A DNA stretch of 12,616 nt, taken from the NCBI GenBank assembly GCA_001000035.1, contig LCGX01000020.1, positions 1 to 12,616 on the forward strand, read 5' to 3'. Below, piece after piece: positions 8,469 to 12,616 of this stretch. Position 1 is the stretch's first letter. Every line of letters begins with the position of its first letter. Source of the DNA: Candidatus Nomurabacteria bacterium GW2011_GWF2_43_8 (GTDB lineage Bacteria; Patescibacteriota; Minisyncoccia; Phycocordibacterales; UBA9973). The position numbers and the translations under genes were made by a program. The notes below the pieces were generated by a model, which searched no databases, was not told where the DNA came from, and was given only the letters and a program-made list of their open reading frames with translations.

Positions 8469-8477
8469 ATTATATCA
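8469..8477 (-). promoter_or_regulatory. Extended -10 promoter of the HD-domain gene, probably leaderless
   Basis: The minus strand reads TGATATAAT (8477 to 8469), then 6 nt, then the ATG at 8462. The context ATGATATAAT is the same as in the promoter at 949-957. No strong -35 is visible. Confidence 0.65.
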
Positions 8478-8495
8478 TGTTTGTTTTTTAGTATT

Positions 8496-8525
8496 GCCCT
8501 TCGAATATTACTTCGACAAGTTCAG
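8496..8525. repeat. Degenerate intergenic repeat, copy 1
   Basis: The segment starts GCCCTTCGAATATT and ends CTTCGACAAGTTCAG. The same order, with substitutions and a 3-nt gap, occurs at 10797-10822 (GCCCTCCGAACATT, then CCTAAGTTCAG). The AAGTTC core recurs at 8539-8549 (AAGTTCGGAGC), where it matches AAGTTCAGAGC at 10815-10825. It looks like a worn interspersed repeat of the kind ending in CTTCGACAAGCTCAG that is common between genes in many bacteria. Confidence 0.5.
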
Positions 8526-8544
8526 TGTAGACTTTCCCAAGTTC

Positions 8545-8574
8545 GGAGCCAAATTTTTAGCCATATTTTATAAT
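8545..8574 (+). promoter_or_regulatory. Promoter-like repeat (copy 1) with a perfect -10 box and no gene downstream
   Basis: GGAGCCAAATTTTTA (8545-8559) is identical to 9850-9864, and similarity continues into TATAAT at 8569-8574. Unlike the second copy, which leads into the DMT transporter gene, this one points into the 3' end of the oppositely oriented pilin gene. A weak hairpin plus T7 follows at once (8588-8614). It is either an orphan promoter of a very short RNA or a relic. Confidence 0.4.
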
Positions 8575-8587
8575 GGTTATTTTTGAG

Positions 8588-8614
8588 ACCCCTGTTAGGG
8601 TTAAAACTTTTTTT
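8588..8614 (+). terminator. Weak terminator-like hairpin plus T run
   Basis: ACCC (8588-8591) pairs with GGGT (8598-8601) around a 6-nt loop, followed after TAAAAC by seven T (8608-8614) and further T-rich DNA. The stem is only 4 bp, so this is uncertain. It faces the plus strand, just after the promoter-like element at 8545-8574. No clear minus-strand terminator for the pilin gene is visible here. Confidence 0.25.
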
Positions 8615-8631
8615 GTTTTCTTTTATAGATA

Positions 8632-9777
8632 TTAAGATGTTGGTGTTGTTACCGAGGTACCGATGTTGAAACCAGCGTAATTTTCTAAACTCATAGCTTT
8701 AATCCAATAAATATACGTTGTGCCTGGTTCAACGGTAGTATCAACATATGAGGTCGCTGGAGCAAGAACTTCTACAATTTTCTGGGCATTACCCACACTG
8801 CCGGTATATCTTGTGATCATATATTTATAGATAATTCCCTCTGAAGCAGTCCACGTCAATGAGACAGAGGTGGGGCTTGTAGCTGAAGCAGTAAAGTTTG
8901 TTGGGCTAGTTAATTTCAAAGTTGTTGCATAAAGTGTAGCAGACGGAGCCGAAATATTTCCGGCGGCGTCGACTGAAACAATATAGGCAGAATATTGGAT
9001 TCCCTGATCATACCCAAAATTACCTACACCGCTTTGGTTTGCTGGGGAGAAATTAAGAGTAGTTGTTACATTTGTAGCAGTGTTCGTCAAATATATTCTA
9101 TATCCTGCGACATCATTTCGTGGTGTCCAAGAAAACGATAAATAGCCCGAATATAAATTGGTGCCGGGAAGCTTCGAAGACATCGAAAATCCGGCAGGGG
9201 CGATTAGTGTTGTCTGGGGGGTTGACGGTGGAGGAGGTGTGGTGTCATCCGTTGGTGGAGGAAGAGTAACAACTTCAGTAGAAGATGCGAAGCGCCACCC
9301 GCTTGCGCCAGGATTAACGAGAACTAAAAACTCACCAGATGCTTTTTCATAGTATTGGCACGAAGATCCGCCATCGCCACAAGATGCATCATTTCCATTT
9401 TGTTCGAGAAAAGTAATGACTTCATAATCATTGCCCTTGCGGGAGTAGTGAAATTTATGTTCTCCAACATCAATAGGATCTGACGGAACAGAAGATATAT
9501 ATTTGGGCGCAAGTCCAGGAATCCAATTTGGGTTACCATTTACATACTCAACACCATCTTCACCAGGTGGTACTCCTCCGCTATCGTCCTGATAAAGTGC
9601 AATAGCATTTGCAATTTGGTTTACATTTGCTACTCGCTGAACATCACGCGCTTTCTCACGAGCAGTGTTCAATGATGCCAAAACAACTGAAGCCAAAATA
9701 CTAATAATTGCCACAACAACCAAAAGTTCAATCAAGGTAAAACCATGATCAAACAGCATCTTTTTTATTTGTTTCAT
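8632..9777 (-). CDS. Type IV pilin/pseudopilin-like protein with two C-terminal fibronectin type III domains
   Basis: A 381-aa exported protein. It begins with a class III signal: a short basic leader ending in Gly12, then FTLIELLVVVAIISIL, with Glu17 as the conserved +5 glutamate; prepilin peptidase should cut between Gly12 and Phe13. Residues 13 to about 165 form a GspG/pilin-like head with two close Cys (DASCGDGGSSC). A Pro/Thr linker follows at about 170-190 (LPPPTDDTTPPPPSTP). Then come two beta domains of about 95 residues with fibronectin III features (GYLSFSWTPRNDVAGYRIYL, and TSVSLTWTASEG with TTYIYWIKAMS). Ordinary pilins end after the head, so the tail is an added binding or spacer module. 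The ATG at 9777 has no Shine-Dalgarno. It is divergent from the DMT gene. The role, surface adhesion or pilus-tip display, is inferred. Confidence 0.88.
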   Translation of the reverse strand: MKQIKKMLFDHGFTLIELLVVVAIISILASVVLASLNTAREKARDVQRVANVNQIANAIALYQDDSGGVPPGEDGVEYVNGNPNWIPGLAPKYISSVPSDPIDVGEHKFHYSRKGNDYEVITFLEQNGNDASCGDGGSSCQYYEKASGEFLVLVNPGASGWRFASSTEVVTLPPPTDDTTPPPPSTPQTTLIAPAGFSMSSKLPGTNLYSGYLSFSWTPRNDVAGYRIYLTNTATNVTTTLNFSPANQSGVGNFGYDQGIQYSAYIVSVDAAGNISAPSATLYATTLKLTSPTNFTASATSPTSVSLTWTASEGIIYKYMITRYTGSVGNAQKIVEVLAPATSYVDTTVEPGTTYIYWIKAMSLENYAGFNIGTSVTTPTS

Positions 9778-9798
9778 ATTAAGGTAATTTTAACACGC

Positions 9799-9827
9799 AC
9801 TATACTAATTAAACAAACTTAAAACAG
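9799..9827 (-). promoter_or_regulatory. Candidate promoter of the pilin gene
   Basis: The minus strand has CTGTTT (9827-9822), a 17-nt spacer and TATAGT (9804-9799), about 22 nt before the ATG at 9777. The predicted leader is about 15 nt and lacks a Shine-Dalgarno. A TAAAAT further downstream is a less well-spaced alternative. Confidence 0.5.
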
Positions 9828-9849
9828 GTTCTAATATCCTCTATCCAGT

Positions 9850-9864
9850 GGAGCCAAATTTTTA
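9850..9864 (+). repeat. Promoter-like repeat, copy 2 (GGAGCCAAATTTTTA)
   Basis: Identical over 15 nt to 8545-8559, with most of the next 15 bases also alike (CTATCTTGTATGAT here against CCATATTTTATAAT there). It lies about where a -35/upstream element of the DMT promoter would be. Confidence 0.5.
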
Positions 9865-9875
9865 ACTATCTTGTA

Positions 9876-9884
9876 TGATATACT
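9876..9884 (+). promoter_or_regulatory. Extended -10 promoter of the DMT transporter gene
   Basis: TG at 9876-9877 and TATACT at 9879-9884 form an extended -10, with the ATG at 9892 only 7 nt further. This favours ATG 9892 over the TTG at 9871, which lies upstream of the promoter, and implies a leaderless mRNA. Confidence 0.6.
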
Positions 9885-9891
9885 ATTTCGC

Positions 9892-10797
9892 ATGGGAAAA
9901 TTATCCCCAGAAAAACTTGGTGAAAGTTCTGTTATGTTAGGATCCTTAATTTGGTCTTTTTTCCCGATATTAACCATCCTTTCTTATTCTGGTCTTGAAC
10001 CCGTTACTTCATTGGCATGGACCACGCTTATCTCAATCTTGTTCTTTTTTATTATTTCTTTAGCGAGAAATTCTTGGGAAAGTATTTTTAGAAAAGACGT
10101 ATTATTGTCTGTCTTAGGAGTTACTTTTATAAATGGAATTTTGTTCTACGCGCTTTTTTTCATTGGTCTAAAGTACACGACCGCAGGCAATGCGGCTATT
10201 GTTGCTACTATGGAAATATTGTTCTCTTATCTGTTTTTCAATGTGTGGAGAAAAGAATATATTGATTCAAAACACATAATAGGCGTTGTGTTAATGTTTC
10301 TGAGCGCCGTAATTATTTTATCCCCAAACATTAGCTCATTCCAAACAGGCGATCTGCTAATTCTTCTAGCTGTGTTTATTGTACCCCTAGGTAATTTGCT
10401 CCAGAAAAATTTAAGGGCAGTGGTTACCAGTGACCAGATATTGTTTTATAGAACTTTAATTGCAACGCCGTTTCTATTTTTACTCGCATATATCTTAGGG
10501 GAACAGGTCGTAATTCCGTCAGGCAGTACTTGGATTTTTTTATTAATAAATGGTTTGGTCTTGTTCGGTTTATCAAAAATACTTTGGATTGAAGGAATTT
10601 TTCGCATTAGTGTCACTAAAGCGATTTCTATATCCGGTTTCTCGCCTATTTTTACTCTTATATTTGCCTTTTTTATACTCAAAAATATTCCCTCAGCTGT
10701 CCAATTAATAGCCGCTCCTTTAGCGATGGCAGGGATTTATTTGTTGACACGCAAAGTAAATATAGTCAGCCAACCCATGATTTTTCCTCTTGAATAG
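9892..10797 (+). CDS. EamA-family drug/metabolite transporter (DMT), 10 membrane segments
   Basis: A 301-aa inner-membrane protein with two EamA repeats of about five hydrophobic helices each. Recognisable points are the first helix MLGSLIWSFFPILTILSY, LKYTTAGNAAIVATMEILFSYLFF at the end of repeat 1, the matching GVVLMFLSAVIIL helix, and RISVTKAISISGFSPIFTLIFAFFIL with MAGIYLLTRK in repeat 2. The length is normal. Family members export amino acids, nucleosides or other metabolites; the substrate cannot be inferred. I chose ATG 9892 because its -10 box lies at 9879-9884. It is divergent from the pilin gene with a 114-nt shared spacer and is followed by a 189-nt spacer with repeats and inverted repeats. 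Confidence 0.9.
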   Translation: MGKLSPEKLGESSVMLGSLIWSFFPILTILSYSGLEPVTSLAWTTLISILFFFIISLARNSWESIFRKDVLLSVLGVTFINGILFYALFFIGLKYTTAGNAAIVATMEILFSYLFFNVWRKEYIDSKHIIGVVLMFLSAVIILSPNISSFQTGDLLILLAVFIVPLGNLLQKNLRAVVTSDQILFYRTLIATPFLFLLAYILGEQVVIPSGSTWIFLLINGLVLFGLSKILWIEGIFRISVTKAISISGFSPIFTLIFAFFILKNIPSAVQLIAAPLAMAGIYLLTRKVNIVSQPMIFPLE

Positions 10798-10826
10798 CCC
10801 TCCGAACATTGTCCTAAGTTCAGAGC
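10797..10826. repeat. Degenerate intergenic repeat, copy 2
   Basis: GCCCTCCGAACATT followed by CCTAAGTTCAGAGC aligns with 8496-8525 and 8539-8549. It starts at the DMT stop codon. A possible promoter overlaps it: TTGTCC (10809-10814), 16 nt, TAAAAT (10831-10836). Confidence 0.45.
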
Positions 10827-10864
10827 AGGATAAAATAGCTTTTTCCACTCCCTTTTTTACCGAT

Positions 10865-10946
10865 GCGGACAACCGGACCAGCAGCAGGGCCGGCGCATTC
10901 CGCCTTTCAGTTTTGATATGGCTTTCTTGATGCGGATGCTTCCCGC
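10865..10946. other. GC-rich segment with nested inverted repeats (possible structured RNA or inserted element)
   Basis: The outer arms GCGGA (10865-10869) and TCCGC (10899-10903) enclose CCGGACC (10873-10879) and GGGCCGG (10887-10893), one mismatch, around the loop AGCAGCA. A second small hairpin, GCGG/CCGC with a 7-nt loop, lies at 10932-10946. GATGCGGA occurs at 10862-10869 and 10929-10936. The block is GC-rich between AT-rich flanks. A plus-strand transcript from the candidate promoter near 10831 would carry it as a leader of the permease gene. No protein-coding explanation is convincing on either strand. Confidence 0.35.
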
Positions 10947-10973
10947 CTTCTAGTAAGAAGTTAGGTGTATAAT
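10947..10973 (+). promoter_or_regulatory. Promoter of the permease gene with a small overlapping inverted repeat
   Basis: TATAAT at 10968-10973 lies 13 nt before ATG 10987. The inverted repeat CTTCT-AGTA-AGAAG (10947-10960) covers the place of the -35, where an operator for a repressor could sit. AAGGA (10973-10977) resembles a Shine-Dalgarno 9 nt before the ATG, but transcription from this -10 would start downstream of it. Confidence 0.45.
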
Positions 10974-10986
10974 AAGGAAAATAAAT

Positions 10987-11939
10987 ATGAATATTTTTTA
11001 CCCCGTAAAATTGTTGGCCGATTGGCTGACCTATTCCGTTTTTGCCCTTCTGCCCGGAACGCTTTCCGCCGAGGCGGTCAATTTTTTCATTTACGACATT
11101 GTAAAGATTTTCATTCTCCTCTCGGTCATTATTTTTGTCGTTTCCATCGTCCGCTCCTATCTGCCACCGGGAAAAATCAGGGCCATTCTCTCCCACAAAA
11201 ACAGGTACAGCGGCAACATTCTCGCTTCTTTGCTCGGCATCATTACACCGTTTTGCTCATGCTCAGCCATCCCGTCATCCAGGCAGGTGTGCCGCTCGGG
11301 GTGACTTTTTCTTTTCTAGTGGCCTCGCCGATGATTAACGAAGTAGCGCTGGTTCTGCTTTTGGGGATGTTCGGCTGGAAAATCGCTCTGATTTACGTGA
11401 CGAGCGGGCTGATTATTTCCGTTTTCTCCGGCATAATCATCGGGAAGATGAAAGCGGAAAGCCTGCTCGAGCCGTTCGTCTATCAGAATATCGCGAACAG
11501 GAATGCCGAGTTGCCAAAAATGACGCGCCGGGAAAGGTTTATTTACGCGAAAAATTACACTCTGAATATTCTAAGAAAAGTTTGGCTGTATGTCCTTATA
11601 GGCATCGGCATCGGCGCCTGGATACATGGCTACGTTCCCGCCGATTTTTTGGCGCAATACGCGGGAAGCGACAAATGGTATGCCGTGCCGATGGCCGTTC
11701 TGGTCGGTATTCCGCTCTATGCCAACGCCACGGGGATAATTCCGCTCGTTTCTGCCTTGGCCGAAAAGGGAGTGGCTATGGGCACGACGCTCGCATTTAT
11801 GATGTCCGTCACCGCTCTGTCCTTCCCCGAATTTATGATTTTGAAGAGAGTGATGAAAGTTAAGTTGATTTTAATTTTTGCGGCAATCGTAGGGGCGGGG
11901 ATTATCTTTATGGGATACTTGTTTAATGCTGTGATTTAA
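10987..11939 (+). pseudogene. COG0701/ArsP-type permease, frameshifted after the CSC motif
   Basis: The intact family member is an inner-membrane permease of about 320 aa; relatives include the organoarsenical exporter ArsP and YraQ-like proteins. Frame 1 from ATG 10987 encodes helices 1-3 and the signature GIITPFCSCSAIP (Cys codons at 11254 and 11260). At 11275-11279 the frame changes to frame 3, which continues QAGVPLGVTFSFLVASPMIN and all remaining helices to the TAA at 11939. About six residues (usually like LFIGFV) are missing, consistent with a loss of about 13 nt. Both halves are otherwise well conserved, so the lesion is recent or a sequence error. GC is clearly higher than in genes to the left. 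The DedA-like gene follows after 2 nt. Confidence 0.82.
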
Positions 11940-11941
11940 CA

Positions 11942-12502
11942 ATGATTTTATTTAGAAAATACAAATTTTGGAAATTCAAAAATACGCTTCTTCTGATATT
12001 GAGCGTAGCCTTCTTGGTTTATCTTATTGACGTACCAGCCGTGAAAGACGCCGTTCACGGTCTAAGTGGCTTGGGTGTTTTTGGAATATTTTTGGCAGGG
12101 ATGTTTTTCGTCTCTACTTTCACCATTGCGCCGGCTGGCGTCGTTTTGTTTTATTTTGCCAAAGAATTTGACCCCTTTGCGGTTGTCATTTTTGCCGGCG
12201 TGGGGGCGATGTGCGGGGACTACCTGATTTTCCGCTTTTTGAAAGACAAAGTTTTTGAAGAACTCCGGCCGGCGTTTGAAAAAATTGCCGGCTCGCACTT
12301 GTCCAAGATTTTTTCTACGCCTTATTTCGCCTGGCTGGCCCCCGTGCTCGGAGCCGTAATTATCGCTTCTCCTCTGCCGGATGAATTAGGCATAAGCTTG
12401 CTGGGAATTTCAAAACTGAAGAATTGGCAATTTCTTTTGCTTTCGCTTGGGCTTAATTCGCTCGGCATTTTGGTCATTGTCCTCCTGGCGAAGGCGGTCT
12501 GA
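11942..12502 (+). CDS. Small DedA/VTT-like membrane protein
   Basis: A 186-aa membrane protein with a basic N terminus (FRKYKFWKFKN) and four to five hydrophobic stretches (LLLILSVAFLVYLI; FGIFLAGMFFVSTFTI; VVIFAGVGAMCG; the last at LGLNSLGILVIVLLA). GAMCGDYLIFRFLKDK and SPLPDELGISLLGISK recall the two conserved loops of the DedA/VTT (SNARE-associated) family, with a conserved-looking Asp after Gly and a Pro-containing re-entrant segment, though it is shorter than typical. The function is unknown; relatives affect lipid flipping and membrane homeostasis. Its ATG is 2 nt after the permease stop and its GC-rich composition matches, so the two form one unit. It ends in two in-frame TGA codons. 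Confidence 0.5.
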   Translation: MILFRKYKFWKFKNTLLLILSVAFLVYLIDVPAVKDAVHGLSGLGVFGIFLAGMFFVSTFTIAPAGVVLFYFAKEFDPFAVVIFAGVGAMCGDYLIFRFLKDKVFEELRPAFEKIAGSHLSKIFSTPYFAWLAPVLGAVIIASPLPDELGISLLGISKLKNWQFLLLSLGLNSLGILVIVLLAKAV

Positions 12503-12518
12503 TGATGCTACGATGAAA

Positions 12519-12538
12519 GTAGCCATTTAAATGGCTAC
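12519..12538. promoter_or_regulatory. Perfect 20-bp palindrome before the last gene, likely operator
   Basis: GTAGCCATTTAAATGGCTAC is identical to its reverse complement and ends 6 nt before the ATG at 12545. A further half-site GCTAC lies at 12507-12511. There is no T run after it, so it does not look like an intrinsic terminator. A dimeric protein bound here would block the start of the next gene. Confidence 0.55.
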
Positions 12539-12544
12539 ATCTAT

Positions 12545-12616
12545 ATGGCAAATAAGAAATACAGCCAAATTAACATCCGCAAGCTTTTTAAAAAAGGAGG
12601 CAGTTTTTCTGTCTCC
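12545..12616 (+). CDS. Start of a small protein, possibly AbrB/SpoVT-like (3' end outside the window)
   Basis: The ATG at 12545 opens 24 codons to the window end: MANKKYSQINIRKLFKKGGS then FSVS. The RKLFKKGGSFSVS pattern loosely resembles the first strand of swapped-hairpin AbrB-type DNA-binding domains (R-K-hydrophobic, x, G-x-S, hydrophobic alternation). The palindrome immediately upstream would suit autoregulation. The fragment is too short for a firm call. Confidence 0.35.
   Translation, partial: MANKKYSQINIRKLFKKGGSFSVS

Noticed and set aside
9871..9891. TTG start of the DMT gene at 9871
   Set aside because: It would lie upstream of the extended -10 box at 9876-9884; the ATG at 9892 begins directly at the predicted transcription start.
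10720..11196. Minus-strand open frame of 158 codons across the DMT end and permease start
   Set aside because: It overlaps two well-supported genes, has low-complexity polar content and no recognisable domain; it is a shadow frame over the GC-rich block.
12500..12505. TGA read as glycine (recoded genetic code)
   Set aside because: The DedA-like protein ends sensibly at two tandem TGA codons and no conserved gene here needs an in-frame TGA to be read through.
12596..12616. GGAGGCAG-TTTTT-CTGTCTCC hairpin at the window end and AGGAGG as a ribosome binding site
   Set aside because: It lies inside the likely reading frame that starts at 12545; the sequence ends before any following ATG or T run can be seen.
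1..12616. CRISPR array or tandem repeats
   Set aside because: No regularly spaced identical repeats of 20 nt or more were seen on either strand.

Overview
The window reads as a piece of a small-genome uncultivated bacterium, most likely Candidate Phyla Radiation (Patescibacteria, Parcubacteria-like). Supporting signs are AT-rich DNA, near-absence of Shine-Dalgarno sequences, several promoters whose -10 box sits 6-7 nt before the ATG (leaderless mRNAs), a group I intron inside a tRNA, and short membrane and pilin proteins typical of that group. Stops are TAA, TAG and TGA, so the standard bacterial code fits. The lineage is inferred from these traits, not from a marker gene.

Left part (1-7496): the end of what looks like an integrated mobile element. 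It starts inside a gene resembling phage/plasmid replication protein (G2P/CRI-like). A promoter follows, then a tightly packed same-strand run with 2-4 nt gaps: a 58-aa coiled-coil protein, an excisionase-type HTH protein, a type III restriction-modification pair (mod, broken by two frameshifts; res, intact) and a large serine recombinase. The last codons of the recombinase lie inside the 3' end of a tRNA gene, which marks the probable chromosome/element junction.

Junction (7482-7807, minus): tRNA-Asn(GUU), interrupted by a 251-nt group I intron between anticodon bases 35 and 36. The conserved core (P3-P8, P7, guide sequence) can be read directly.

Right part (7866-12616): chromosomal-type genes. 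These are an HD-domain phosphohydrolase (minus), a type IV pilin-like protein fused to two fibronectin type III domains (minus), an EamA/DMT transporter (plus), a more GC-rich pair made of a frameshifted COG0701/ArsP-type permease and a small DedA/VTT-like membrane protein, and the start of a small gene preceded by a perfect 20-bp palindrome. The intergenic spacers carry degenerate copies of a short repeat, a duplicated promoter-like element and a GC-rich segment with nested inverted repeats.

Together: a compact element appears to carry a replication protein, an excision factor, a restriction system and a recombinase next to an intron-bearing tRNA-Asn. The restriction system would be silent as sequenced, because type III Res needs Mod for target recognition and Mod is out of frame.
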